Assembly (NCBI GenBank): GCA_026545765.1
Contig: CM048843.1
Location: forward strand, 14,599,200 to 14,663,199
Length of the DNA: 64,000 nt
Origin: Plantago major
Taxonomy: Eukaryota; Streptophyta; Magnoliopsida; Lamiales; Plantaginaceae
Direction: 5' to 3'
Part shown: positions 33,498-45,359 of the stretch, piece after piece
How the letters are laid out: every line of letters begins with the position of its first letter
Position numbering within the stretch: the first letter of the stretch is position 1
Notes under the pieces: generated by a model
The model's input: the letters and a program-made list of their open reading frames with translations, nothing else
Databases searched by the model: none
Told to the model about the DNA's origin: nothing
Program-made: the position numbers and the translations under genes

Positions 33498-34403
33498 TTG
33501 CATGCAGGAGAATGCGGCAACCATTCCGGAGCCAGAAGTCTTGCCCACCGAGCACTAACAACCGGGTACTATTGGCCAACCATGAGGGCTGATGCTCTAG
33601 ACTTTGTGAGAAGATGTGACTCATGCCAAAGGCACTCACACATCAGCCACCTCCCACCAGAGAGGCTACACCCATCCTTTGCTCCATGGACTTTTATGAA
33701 ATGGGGGATGGACATAGTAGGGAAACTACCTATTGCACCAGGCCAACGAGTGTACATGCTCGCAGTAACCGATTACTTCACCAAGTGGGTGGAAGCAGAA
33801 GCCTTCAAGCAAGTCCGTGACACAGAGGTAAAAAATTTCATTTGGAAACATGTGATCTGCAGGTACGGAGTCCCCTACGAAATCGTGACAGACAATGGCT
33901 CCCAGTTCATAAGCTATGAGTTTCAAGACTTCTGCAAAGAATGGGGAATCAAGCTTACAGTTTCCACTCCACGCTATCCCCAAGCGAATGGACAAGCGGA
34001 GTCGACCAACAAGACTATCATGAATAGTCTCAAAAAACGGCTGAAACAAGCAAAAGGAGCATGGGCGGATGAACTCCCAGGCGTCCTATGGTCGTACCGA
34101 ACCACACCAAGGACTCCAACTGGAGAAACACCATTCAGCATGACATATGGAACTGAAGCAGTCATACCCATAGAAGTGGGATTACCCACAGCGAGATACA
34201 AAATGTCTAGCAAGCAGACCAACGACGCAGAATTGGCACACGAGCTCGACTTGGTCGATGAGCTCAGAGAAAGAGCCATGATCCGGAGAGCCGCCTACCA
34301 ACAGAAAGCTGCACAACACTTCAACAAGAACATTCGCGTACGAACCTTCAAGCAAGACGATTGGGTTTTACGCAGGGTATTCCAGAACACAAAGGAGACA
34401 TGA
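33498..34403 (+). pseudogene. Gypsy integrase
   Basis: The N-terminal H-H-C-C zinc motif (HRALTTGYYWPTM...CDSCQRH) is followed by the DDE core: AVTDYFTKWVEAEAF, EIVTDNGSQFISYEF and ANGQAESTNKTIMNSL. The C-terminal part continues to RTFKQDDWVLRRVF, then a frameshift. The tail (WEGPYKITKVVGNRAYKL...) is in another frame up to about 34545. The catalytic triad is present. It would insert the cDNA, giving the 5-bp target duplication seen for this family. Confidence 0.87.
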
Positions 34404-34545
34404 GCTGGAAAGCTTGGACCAAATTGGGAAGGTCCTTACAAAATCACAAAGGTAGTAGGCAACAGAGCCTACAAGCTCGAAACCAAGGAAGGACGACAGA
34501 TAGCCAACAGCTGGAACGCCATCCACCTAAAGAGGTATTTTTTTT

Positions 34546-35850
34546 GATACACTTGTTCTTTCGAGGTTGATCTTTTGTTGAAAATACCCCGAACTGACTA
34601 GGGGCAAGTCGGTTATCTAACCCGACTGGCAGTTCGGGTAAACGCCCCACACCACCCCCACCCCCCATAAACGTCTTGCAGGAGCATGAGAGACACACAA
34701 CTAGTCTCCACTCCTTGATGTTCACCAGTCACGCAGCAGCATGGGCATACACATCCTCGGTGAAGGTACAACTACATATATCAATGAGATTGATTTCTCA
34801 CTACAATCCGCCGACCTGACAAGGGGCTAGCTGGTCACCTAACCCAGCTATGCAGGTCGGTCAACCGCCCCACCCCCCAACCTTTCCAACAGGATCGATT
34901 CCACTCATGCTGCAGAATGGCGTATCATGGTTACGGCTAAAGAAACACCACGTGACGTATCTTACTTCCAAGTGATCATCCATAACATACTGCTCAACAA
35001 AGGCAACCATCCACCAGGCTGAGCAACAAAACACGTGGGTTAACATCTACTTTGATTGGCTTGCATTTGCTTAATCCGTGAAATGCGCCAAAAACAGCTC
35101 CATGGTTTAGACAAGTGCAAGCCTTTCAAAATTGATGATCACTACCATACGAAGAATGTTAGCTCCGTCCACCTGTTAGCAGGCAGACAAGAGCTCTCTG
35201 CCTATTCCAACAGTCTCAATCGATTTATCGAGTTATTTTTGCCAACAAAAGTAAACAGACGAGCATGACATGCTGCCACACCACTTGTATTGTAAGGTAT
35301 GAATCAGAGTCGCCTTTTGAGATTGATTTCTCTCTGTCACAACCGACCTGACCAGAGGCTAGTCGGTCAACTAACCCCTTTTCTTTGTTTGTTTGATTAT
35401 TTGAAAAGGAAGAGAATGGTCTCGTTCGTGTACTTGCCATATGGGTGAAAACACAGGATGTATTCCACAAAACCAGCCGTCTGACAAACGCAGCTTGACA
35501 TCCACCTGCAAGATTTAGTATGGCATCCACCGCAAGTCGACGGCACCAGACGTCTTCTTGTGACGAAGATGGCACCCAACCGCATTTGCATCCGGTAATT
35601 GACGCGACTTGACACCCACTGTTGATCGCATCGGCCATCGGCAGATGCAGCTTGACACCCACCTGCAAGCTGACTGACACCCAGCCATCTGACAAACGTA
35701 GCATAGCACCCTACTGACAAGCTGACATACATAGATGTCTGACTGACCCGGCGTCGCAGAAATTCGACGAAGTAGGCGAACCAACACAATACTAGTTCAA
35801 GCACTACTCCTTTGGACTAGAGCTTAAACTGGGGGACAAACCTAGTAGAC
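34546..35850 (+). other. Gypsy 3' noncoding region, part 1
   Basis: No coding signal. Three imperfect repeats of a GACCTGACNAGGGGCTAGYCGGT-like block lie near 34587, 34808 and 35340, and GACA(C/T)CCACCTGCAAG-like motifs repeat between 35475 and 35710. Minus-strand frames at 35225-35804 are in this repeated sequence and are not called. Confidence 0.55.
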
Positions 35851-36353
35851 AGAGCTCAACAGTACCAAGCGCGTCGTCGAGAGGTTAGCCTGTTATTTTT
35901 CATTCAAACTAGACTCGTAAGACAAGCATGACTGCATAATTTATGAATATGTCTGACTCTCCATCATGAACTACGTTTCAGTATAAATTCTAAGAACAAC
36001 GCATCTTTAACTTCATGTGTTATTCACTATTTTGAACTACTTTACTCATGCATGATAATTTCAGTCGAATACTTATGTATTTGAGATCATTGCAACTATC
36101 ATACAAATTCAAATATGAGACATAACATCCCATAGCCTATGCGGCTCGAGACATCCCAGGAACAACCCAAAATAAAATCCAAGGCCATAATAAACATTCA
36201 TAACCGATCCAACCCTACAAGGGTAATACAAACAACAATGATGAATGATAGAAAGTACTTGGAAGTCGAATCCAGCAACATACAACATAAACGACAAAAG
36301 AAATATCCCATAAGATAACAACATCCAGAGTTTCACCATCCAACATGAAACTA

Positions 36354-37525
36354 CTAAGTGGTACCAGCTCCATCAACACCCCCCTCCGAGCAACCATTAG
36401 ACTGGCCCGAGAACTCCACCCCATGCTCAGTCAGATACATCTCACAAATCTTGACCCTCTCCTGATAATAGCTAACGGACTCCCCTCTCTTTATGGCTTT
36501 CAAACAAAATCCGCGCTCGCTCATGATCAGCTGATGGTCTCCATTTCGCTTTAGTTTAAATAACAACAGCTCCAACCTCTTGTTCTCCTCCTCAGCGGAC
36601 GCTAGTTCCATCTCAGCTCTGGCGGCTTTAGCCGCCTCACCCCTAGCTGTGATTAACTCTTCCTTGACAACGCCTAACTCCTCAACCAAGCTCGCTGCAT
36701 GTTTCTGAGCACTCTCCTTAGCCGCATTGGCTTTCTCCCTCTCCACCTTGAGCATCGCGTTGGAATGATGCAAAGCCTTGTTTTCCTCTCGGAGAGAAGC
36801 TAGCTCCTTCTCCACAACCTTGCGTACATAAGCAATTCCCCTGGTGGCCTATAGCATCAAAACATCAAAACATTCAAAAACCTACAAACTCACAAATAAC
36901 AAAGGAAAATGATCAACAACCACGAGGATTACCTTGAGCGACGACTCCAGTGAATACGAAAGCAAGCAGCTCAACCCTTCCTTGCACAACTCGTCAAGGT
37001 TATCCAGTTTGGCCTTCCTTCCATGACACAAAGTTAGATCACCCAAGTCAAGCGAGTAATGGTCTCCATCAATATCATATACGTCGCCCAATGAAAGGCT
37101 CTCAGTCGCCGCGTCGTGCGGCCTTAGAAATGGCGTAAGACATCCCCAGTGAGGCCGCTCGGCAGCCCGATCGCCAGGCTATCCAAGGGAGCACTAGAAG
37201 GGCCCCCTTCCAATTCTGGAGAACTCATCCTCGACTTTTTTCGCATAACGCTCTAACAAGCTGTCAGCCTTCCTAACTGGAGCCGCGGTGGTTTTCGACC
37301 TTGCTACCCTGTCAACGTACTCATCTCCGTTGCCTGTCCACACATAAAATGAAAGAACGACGTTGTCACAATTGAGCGCGAAAACATTTCAAAGCGATAT
37401 GACGGACCTGAGCAAGTGATCACCTCCACACCGAAATGGTTCTCATCGGAGAATGCCCAGAACACGATGGGCACTGCCTGCTCTCCTTCCACCTTCGCTA
37501 TCTCCGCACCCTCAACTCGCCACAC
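36354..37525 (-). pseudogene. Antisense spliced coiled-coil ORF in the gypsy 3' region
   Basis: Minus-strand pieces join at plausible GT-AG borders. A piece containing PIVFWAFSDENHFGVEVITCS ends at 37408. A piece starting at 37333 reads NGDEYVDRVARSK and ends in a stop near 37207. A frame with LGDLTLCHGRKAKLDNLDEL ends at donor 36933. The last exon, 36848 to 36354, is an alanine/glutamate-rich coiled coil (LASLREENKALHHSNAMLKV...). Antisense ORFs between pol and the 3' LTR are known in Tat elements; their function is unknown. The stop and a shift between 37207 and 37090 mark decay. Splicing is inferred from sequence only. Confidence 0.6.
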
Positions 37526-37879
37526 CGCCCCTCTGCTTCTTCTCTACGCCCAATCCGTCTCCTCCACAATTTCGGCCACTCCCTCAACAAACCATCTTAT
37601 ACTCCTCCATTTGTATCTCTGTTCTATGAGCATAAACTAAATTCGATAAGATGGACACAAGTTTCTTTTTGAAATCCACAAGAAGAGATGGGAGGAACAG
37701 CGTGAAAGAGAGTGAAGAAGAAGATAAAAAGCCGATTTGTGTCTCTGGAATGAAAGTATGTGTGAAAGAGTGAATAGTGTTGTTATTATTGAAACACAAT
37801 TTCAAAATACTAGGGTTTTGACCACAAATTGATCAATTGTAAAAAAGTACAAGTCAAGATCTTATCCACTACTTGTTAA

Positions 37880-38500
37880 TACTTCAACTCGGGCAATGCA
37901 AGCACCCATTCGGGCAGGGCGAGAACCAATTCGGGCAAGGCATGCACCAATTTGGACAAGGCAAGCACCAATCCGAATTCGGGCAATGCAAGCACCCATT
38001 CGGGCAAGGCAAGCACCCATTCGGGCAAGGCGAGCACCAATTCGGTCAAGGCATGCACTAATTTGGACAAGGCAAGCACCAATCCGAATTCGGGCAATGC
38101 AAGCACCCATTCGGGCAAGGCGAGCACCCATTCGGGCAAGGCGAGAACCCATTCGGGCAAGGCGAGCACCAATTCAGGCAAGGCATGCACCAATTTGGAC
38201 AAGGCAAGCACCAATCCGAATTCGGGCAATGCAAGCACCCATTCGGGCAAGGCAAGCACCCATTCGGGCAAGGCGAACACCAATTCGGGCAAGGCATGCA
38301 CCAATTTAGACAAGGCAAGCACCAATCCGAATTTGGGCAAGGTATGTATCATTTCGGGCAAGGCATATGTATTTCGGGCAAGTTATGCCTCAATCCGGTC
38401 AAGACATGCACTAATTCGAATTCGGGCAAGGCATTCACTAATTCGGGCAAGTTATGCTCCATCCGGGCAAGTTAAACCCAAATTCGGGCAAGTCATCTCA
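37880..38500 (+). repeat. 18-bp minisatellite with higher-order repeat (gypsy 3' region)
   Basis: Tandem 18-bp units of GGGCAAGGCRAGCACCMATTC type. Variant units such as CCAATTTGGACAAGG and CCAATCCGAATTCGGGCAATG recur in the same order near 37950, 38060, 38190 and 38300, giving a longer period of about 110-130 bp. Because 18 is divisible by 3, every frame is open on both strands. Those frames are not genes. Confidence 0.9.
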
Positions 38501-38514
38501 CTTGAGGCTACCTG

Positions 38515-39057
38515 CCAGCTCATCCAGCCAAGGTATGTGCTTGTAAGCTACCACCTTGCGGTTGGCTTGCCAAACTAAGATTGCTAGCCCGCAAGCTCAG
38601 TTCATCCAACCAAGGTGTGTGCTTGTAAGCTACCACCTTGCGGTTGACTTGTCAAACTAAGATTGCTAGCCCGCAAGCTCCAGTTCATCCAACCAAGGTG
38701 TGTGCTTGTAAGCTACCACCTTGCGGTTGACTTGCCAAACTAAGATTGCTAGCCCGCAAGCTCCAGTTCATCCAACCAAGGTGTGTGCTTGTAAGCTACC
38801 ACCTTGCGGTTGACTTGCCAAACTAAGATTGCTAGCCCGCAAGCTCCAGCTCATCCAACCAAGGTGTGTGCTTGTAAGCTACCACCTTGCGGTTGACTTG
38901 TCAAACTAAGATTGATAGCCCGCAAGCTCCAGGTCATCCAACCAAGGTGTGTGCTTGTAAGCTACCACCTTGCGGTTGACTTGTCAAACTAAGATTGCTA
39001 GCCCGCAAGCTCCAGCTCATCCAACCAAGGTGTGTGCTTGTAAGCTACCACCTTGCA
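38515..39057 (+). repeat. 83-bp tandem repeat array (gypsy 3' region)
   Basis: Six full units and a partial one start with CATCCARCCAAGGTRTGTGC at 38521, 38603, 38686, 38769, 38852, 38935 and 39018. Spacing is 82 then 83 bp and the units are nearly identical. Confidence 0.93.
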
Positions 39058-39350
39058 AGTCTAAAACTAAAACTTTCAGTCTGCAAGTCTCCGTCTTGCT
39101 AAACTAAATTGTCCATCTTGAGAATTTTCAGTTTGCAAGTTTTCATCTTGTAAGAACGAATTGCCCATTTACAATTTTTCAGTCTGCAAGTTTTCATCTT
39201 GTTAGATTGAAGTGCTCAATTTCAATTTTTCAGTCTACAAGTTCCCGTCTTGATAGATTAAATTGCTCGTCCTGAAAATGTCAGTCTGTAAATCTCCGAC
39301 TTACTAGATTAACTTGTCCAACTGAGAATGTCAGTCATTAAAAATCCATC
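39058..39350 (+). repeat. Degenerate 51-bp tandem repeat (gypsy 3' region)
   Basis: About six diverged units carry a TTTTCAGTCTGCAAGTTTTC-like core at about 51-bp spacing (near 39077, 39129, 39180, 39231, 39282 and 39332). Confidence 0.75.
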
Positions 39351-39630
39351 TCGCTAGGTTGATTGTTCCCAACCAAGCGTGTCTGTCAATGAGCTTCTGC
39401 ATTGCAAGTTTGATGACTTGCTCTGCCAAGCTAACCACTAGATCACTACGAGTGACATTCACACCTCTATCCAATCGCTCTCCCTATCAATGAGCTATCA
39501 TTTGTTATCCCGATATACTTACGGGGTAACTGATACCTTTGATGGAGCAAAATATCATTGGTCTACGATCTGGCGCGCATCACTCTTTTGGGAATAAAAT
39601 TTCTACTCTCCGACTCGAAACACTCGACTC

Positions 39631-39648
39631 GAAGAGTGGGGTACAAAC
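39631..39648 (+). promoter_or_regulatory. Gypsy polypurine tract
   Basis: GAAGAGTGGGGTACAAAC lies directly before the 3' LTR. Its purine-rich core would prime plus-strand DNA synthesis. Confidence 0.6.
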
Positions 39649-40562
39649 TGTATTGGCCAAAATTCGCTCTTGTCAACTAGATTAACGGATCGGCCCATCA
39701 GGGCTACAGCCCAACCCACAATCCATTAATGAGTCCGCCTTGACTTCATACGTGAGTTGGACTCCAAAGGCCAGTTAGCAAGCCCACCTAGATGAGTCAT
39801 CCATGCAGCCAATCAGCCCGCATGCCACCTGACTAGCTCACACCTTGCCAACCTTCCAGCTGGTTGACAAGCTAGCTTGCTCACCTAGCTCGCCCGACCT
39901 TGCATGATTGACTCTGTCAATCAGCACCTGACTAACAGACTAACTCAAAGGTAGACTGACTTAGTCCGTCAGTAAGCAACCGACTTACGTCCACTCTCCT
40001 AACTACTTGAGACACGGTCTAATCCGTTCCAACGACCTCCCCGAGATTCGCGGGCAGACTCCAACGATGGGTGGGTTATATAGAGAAGTCTGAGGAGATG
40101 TAGGGAGGAGGGCATTCTAACTGCAACAAACCCTAGCAATCAATCTCTCACGCCTCCATCTCTCTCAAGCTCTCTGATCAACATCAGCCGTCACCTGTCA
40201 TCATCCACCATCGCTCATCACCATCCATCATCAACCTTCAACCATCCACCATCATCCATCTCGTCCAGGACAACCGCCACTAGCTCCTTCCCGTAAAGGC
40301 TATTTAGCCGGTGTTAAATCCACCACGTGCCGAACCGACTCAACCAATGTGGATAAGTCGACGCTTGCCACCATCTCTCCTCTTTGTTTCTTTCATTTGA
40401 TTACTCCTTCTATCATCTAACTTGAGCGTGAGTCCTGATTCGGCACCACACCGGTGTCACCTCGGAATCTCACGTCTCTGTTTGCTATTGTTGCCTTGCA
40501 GGTTGTCGGTGCCCCCCCAATCTCTAACCCTAATTTTGATTGTAGATTTCTGAGCGTCTACA
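39649..40562 (+). repeat. Gypsy 3' LTR
   Basis: 914 bp, TGTATTGGCC...GCGTCTACA, followed by the target duplication GCACT. Small deletions relative to the 5' LTR account for the length difference. Confidence 0.92.
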
Positions 40563-40567
40563 GCACT

Positions 40568-41455
40568 CTTTCCTTAAGACTTTATTCGCTCTGCACTTGG
40601 TGTTTACAGAAATTTAGCGAACAGTCTCGCAAGATAAAACTGCAGTTGAGATCGTATACAAACACTTGAAATACGACGCTCGAATGGACTACATCAATAT
40701 GGAAAACAAGCAAGCTTAGAAGAAAGGGAGAAGGAGAGCAGAAGAATGAGTGATTCGATTCTGCAACAGGAAGGGACTATAAATAGCAGCCAAGTGGTGC
40801 TAGCGAGCATACACAATCTTTCGTCTAGGTGGTGCGAGCGAACATACACAATCTTTCGTCTTCAGTCACAACGAACGGACTTATCTGTTCGCTGAAACAG
40901 AATGTCTGTTCGTTGAAAGGTTTTTCCAGAGAAACCTTTTCGCTGAAACGTTTCGAACCAAAATTATAATCAATTTTTGGTCCAAATATATTATATCCTC
41001 CACCACCAGCAAGCCCAGGCCCAGGCCCACGACCCGCGAACCCACGGACCCGCCGACCCAGGCCCGGCTCCTGGCGGAGCCAGGCGGGTGCGTATAGTCA
41101 ATGAGGAGCCATCTAGCTCCTTCCCCCTTCCAAAAGCATGGGTACCCCTAAGGATCCAACCCTTAATGCAAACCTATGCACTTATAATAAGTTACTCCTT
41201 CCCATATTTTAGCCATGTGGGATGTCCCTCCCACTACCAACCTTTAGACTTCCAACTATGTTTCAACCAACACACTTTGAGCTTCAATTACTCTTTCACC
41301 TCAAAAGGAATTTTAGTAATTCTTGTTCAATTGTCTTCTACTACTATAGTAGATTGTTACACGTTCGAGAAATCTCCGTTTCCGACGTGTGGGACCGATT
41401 TGGTTGAGGTACAAAGTCATGGACCGTCCTTTGGTTTCTTGCTAAAATTCCTACA
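40568..41455 (-). repeat. Copia left (3') LTR, remainder
   Basis: Continues the LTR begun at 27966. Together they make 957 bp. Matches the right LTR except for a tandem duplication present only there. The GTGGGGAT just inside (minus strand, 41456-41463) is the likely polypurine tract. Confidence 0.9.
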
Positions 41456-42079
41456 ATCCCCACATGAAAGAGAATTGAGGCTCACAGCACTACATGGTGC
41501 TTTAGCTTGACTTCCCAGCGGGAACATTACTGCATCGGGGTAGATAGCTTTGGGCTTTGAATCATCCCTAGTAGAATACCATCGGATTTACTTGCCACAC
41601 GGTGAACGCGATGTCTTGAACCGGTCGGCATTTTTGTGTAAACCAAGACAATGATATCAACACAATAAAGTTCCCTTATTGTTTCGTTCCGCCTTAGTCT
41701 GTCCATTAAAGGCCCTGGACACCCTTGGATTCTTAAGTGTTTCGTTTGAAGCGGCCACACTTCACACACTTAAATAGGTGATCTCGTTATTAGAACATTC
41801 TGCCTCGCAATGTTCTGCTCGAAAGCTAAAGAAGTCCCATGAACTTCTTCAGAGATCATTAAGAGTCTAGTAACTCAACCTCCACCCGTTTTGGCAGTCA
41901 GCACTTAATGTCTCTACCGGGAATGGCGCATGGAGAATAACTCCTAAGTGCTTTGATCATCTCGAAGTACCAATACTTCACGAGGTAATCTACTGGTCAT
42001 TCACAACTTCGTTTTCCACATTGAACCAAATTCTTGGGATCTCCAGTCAGTATGGTTGGGTTGCCACTGTGAAATTCCT

Positions 42080-42862
42080 TTATGATATGGGTTTTAAGCC
42101 CATTCCCCTAGACAACGAATATACTTGATCTCTACCTAATGCCTTTGTCAGCGGATCCGCGATGTTATCCTTTGATTTTACATAATCAATAGAGATAACT
42201 CCGGTAGAGATCAATTCTCTAATGGTGTTGTGTCTTCGATGAATGTGTCTAGACTTACCATTGTACATAACACTTAATGCTCTCCCTATGGCCGATTGGC
42301 TATCACAACGTACGGCTAAAGGAGGCATAGGTTTTTCCCAACTTGGGATGTTCTCTAAGAATTCTCGTAGCCACTCTGCTTCTTCCCCACATTTGTCTAA
42401 AGCTATGAATTCTGATTCCATAGTAGACCGAGCTATGCAAGTTTTCTTAGAGGATTTCCATGAAACAGCTCCACCACCTATGGTGAACACATACCCACCG
42501 GCCTTCTTTGTTCCCCTAATCGCCGATATCCAATTCGCATCGGTGTACCCTTCTAATACGGCTGGATATCTTCCATAATGTAATCCATAACTCATTGTGT
42601 ACTTCAAGTACTGCATTACGTGACGTAGTGCTTCCCAATGGTTACTTCCAGGATTACTAGTAAACCTAGCCAATTGATTGACTGAGTATGCAATGTCTAG
42701 ACGAGTGTAGTTACTGACGTACATCAAACTGCCAATTATCCTAGCATATTGCCCTTGGTTTACAGGATCACCATTTTTTTTGTCTAAACACTGGTTCTTT
42801 CTTATGGGTATTTTCACAAATGGCTCATCGTATACTCCAAATCTCTTGAAAACATCTTCCAC
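42080..42862 (-). pseudogene. Copia pol, C-terminal RNase H part
   Basis: Uninterrupted 260-codon frame with [20 protein letters not shown] (end of RT) and RNase H motifs [41 protein letters not shown] and [12 protein letters not shown], ending with [14 protein letters not shown]. It is separated from the rest of RT by the CACTA element. The junction on both sides fits one continuous original frame with the TTC duplication removed. Confidence 0.9.
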
Positions 42863-42929
42863 TACAAGAAAACCAGGAAAAAACGACGTTATGGGGACAG
42901 TTTTAAAAATCCGCGCCCATTAACGACGA

Positions 42930-43160
42930 TCGTAAGCTGGCGGAATCTATCCGTCGCCCAGTTTGGCGACGGATAATAGTTATCCGTCGCTTATTAGCGA
43001 CGGATAACTTATCCGTCGCTAACTTGGGCGACGGATAAATATTTATCCGTCGCCCAAGTTTGACTTTTATTAAAAAAACAAAGAAATTATCTTTTTTTTG
43101 AAAACTGGGCGACGGATAGATTATCCGTCGCCTTATAGCGACGGATACTCATCCGCCAAA
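42930..43160. repeat. CACTA left subterminal dyad repeats
   Basis: At least eight copies of the (GG)GCGACGGATA motif in alternating orientations form palindromes such as GCGACGGATAACTTATCCGT. Subterminal repeats in CACTA elements bind the TNPA-type protein. The right end has the same motif at 50468-50600. Confidence 0.85.
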
Positions 43161-43407
43161 AAATGGATCGACTACGGGCACGGACACGTGTCCGCCCGAA
43201 GTTTCCTAATTTGACAGAGGCGATGCGCCTCATTTTTTCATCGTCTCCTTCTTCTTCCTCATTCTCTTCTTCCTCTCTTGGTTTAGATGAATTGTTCGTT
43301 ATTCCGCCAATCTTGGTGCCTAATCAAGCTAGTGGGACAAGGAGTTTGTTTCTTCGATCAATTTCAGATTTCTACCGATTAATCAAGGTATTTTGGCTAA
43401 AACCCTA

Positions 43408-43950
43408 GTTTTTTAAAATTTGGGGATTTTGTTTATTTTGATTAATTTGAGCAATTATATGTATATATGATAATTATGTAGTAGTTAGTTTAGTTAATTT
43501 GATCAATTATATGTAATTTGTTCAATTTGATAGTTAGTTTAATTAATGATATGAATGTATGTAGTATGTTAAGTTTGGTATGTACGAATGTATGTAGTTA
43601 GTTTGATTTGTGTGTTAAGTATATATAGTTAGTTTAGTTAATTTGATATGTTTGTTAAGTATAGAAGTATGTAGTTTTGATTTGATAAATTTGTATGTTA
43701 AGTATGTAATTTGATATGAATATATGTAGTAATTCGATATGTATAGAGTAATTAGTTAATTTGATATGTATGTTAAGTATATAATATATGTACTAAGAGG
43801 TTGAAATGGTTAAATTATATGCCCAATTTTGTAAATATCGAACACTTAATTAATAATTAATTTATAAGCAACATATAATAATTAACAATTAACCTCTACA
43901 ATCTTCTTATCCGAATTGGAATCGATCTAATAAATTAAATACGATCTAAT
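43408..43950 (+). other. CACTA 5' intron-like AT-rich region
   Basis: Follows a possible first exon (frame 43163-43387 ending before GTATTT). Made of degenerate GTTAGTTTAGTTAATTTGATATG and TATGTTAAGTATA blocks. No coding signal. Confidence 0.5.
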
Positions 43951-43989
43951 CAATTGGAACGTCTCAGGTTAAAAATAAAGTATATAATG

Positions 43990-44403
43990 AATTCTGACCG
44001 TTCATGGATGTACGATCGTACGGCGGTAAATGGCAGAGTTTCTAGGAGTTTTGTAGAAGGGGTTAAAGGTTTCATCTCGTTTGCCATGGGACGTCCGGTT
44101 TGTGCAATTGGGGGGTTGATAAAGTGTCCTTGCACATTGGAAACCTGCAGAAACAAGCAATTTATGACGCCTACAGCAGTATTCGAGCACTTGCGACGTT
44201 ATGGATTCATGCCTGAGTATCATGTATGGATTCATCACGGTGAGGAAGCACCGTCCATGGCATACCTCCAATGGAGGGAGAGGCGGGGTTTGGGGCCGCC
44301 TATCGAGTGCCTTTCTGCTTGTCGGAACATGTGCATGGTGTATTGGGAGGAGGATGTAGATCTGTTGGAATGCAAGTTCTGTGGTAGGGAGCGTCACAAG
44401 TGA
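43990..44403 (+). pseudogene. CACTA transposase-associated domain, copy 1
   Basis: Frame reads RSWMYDRTAVNGRVSRSFVE, then GLIKCPCTLETCRNKQFMTP, the transposase-associated domain found before TNP2. The C-x-C...C pattern and HL...GF block are retained. The frame ends at 44401-44403 after a CRNMCMVYWEED block that recurs, degenerate, near 45390. Confidence 0.8.
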
Positions 44404-44683
44404 TGAGGAGGGGGGTGCATGAGAATGAGGAGTTTCATCCGTTTTGTCTCTAGGCTTGTATAACTAGTAATCATTAGTTGATATATATATATGAAACCAA
44501 ACATTATGGTAAAATTGAAGCTGATGTAACTTATATTATGTAATGCCGTAACAATTGACTGGAGCTAATATAACTTATATTACGTAGCAATTGATTGAAT
44601 TATTGTGAAATTGATTTATTATCGTAAATGAAAGAACTCGATCTAATGAATTCAAACGTGTCAGGTTATTATCTAATTATTCA

Positions 44684-45358
44684 ATGAATACCGATCGTGG
44701 ATGGATGTATTGTCGTACTCTCAATGGCAGAGTTCAATGGAGTTTTCTGAAAGGGGTTGAAGGTTTCATTGAATTTGCAATGTCAAATCCGGCTTGTGTA
44801 AAGGATGGGTTGATAAAGTGTCCTTGTGCAATGAAACAGTGCAGAAACAAGCAATACGTGACTCCTAAAGTGGTAGTCCAGCACTTGAGGAAAAATGGAT
44901 TCCTGCCTGCGTATCAGGTATGGAATCATCATGGTGAGGAAGCGACCGTCAATACATATGACCAATCTGAGATAACGTGGAAGGAAGAAAAAATGAACAA
45001 GTCGGGAACAATCCCAATCAAGGTGATGCTATTCGAGCTCGAGTTGAACAAATGGTGTACGATCTTTGCGGAGTTCAGGGACACAACCAACACTGAATCC
45101 GAGGTGGAGGTGGAGGAACCACCGAATCCCGAGGATCAGTTGTTCTTTGACTTGTTAGAATCATCAAGGAAGCCGGTTTACCCGGGGTGTAAGCTCACTG
45201 AGTTGTCTTTGTTATCTCGGCTAATGAGTTGTAAGGCTAATGGCCAGCAATCTGAAACGAGCTTCAATGAATGGGTTGACGTAATGTCGGACCTTTGTCC
45301 TGAAGAAAACCTAGTTCCCACCAACTTTTACCAAGCGAAGAAAAGATGCGGGGATTAG
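44684..45358 (+). pseudogene. CACTA transposase-associated domain, copy 2, and linker
   Basis: A second, diverged copy of the same domain (RGWMYCRTLNGRVQWSFLK, GLIKCPCAMKQCRNKQYVTP) about 700 bp downstream. It continues into an acidic linker and LFFDLLESSRKPVYPGC...LTELSLLSRLMSCKA, the block usually preceding the TNP2 core. This copy is in better context to have been the functional N-terminus. Confidence 0.82.
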
Positions 45359-45359
45359 T

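Larger units (their letters stand above)
28035..40562 (+). mobile_element. Complete Tat-type Ty3/gypsy retrotransposon, 12.5 kb
   Basis: The LTRs are 28035-28966 and 39649-40562, with perfect target duplication GCACT at 28030-28034 and 40563-40567. The order gag, protease, RT, RNase H, a second archaeal-type RNase H, then integrase, plus a 5-kb 3' region with an antisense ORF and tandem repeats, is diagnostic of the Tat lineage (Ogre, Retand, Grande relatives). Gag-pol is broken by several frameshifts and stops, so it is non-autonomous now. It sits in the left LTR of the copia element. Confidence 0.93.

Noticed and set aside
35225..35804. Three overlapping minus-strand Cys-rich frames in the gypsy 3' region
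   Set aside because: They overlap in different frames across repeated GACACCCACCTGCAAG motifs and match no family; unlike the 36354-37525 region there are no coherent splice borders.
37876..38578. Long open frames on both strands (up to 208 codons) with repeats such as HSGKAST and LALPEWV
   Set aside because: They are translations of an 18-bp minisatellite; a repeat length divisible by three keeps every frame open. No start, splice or domain support.
38515..39057. CRISPR-like regular repeats
   Set aside because: The 83-bp units are contiguous with no unique spacers, and the sequence is a plant retrotransposon 3' region.
42243..42578. Plus-strand 111-codon frame
   Set aside because: Complement of the copia RNase H frame.
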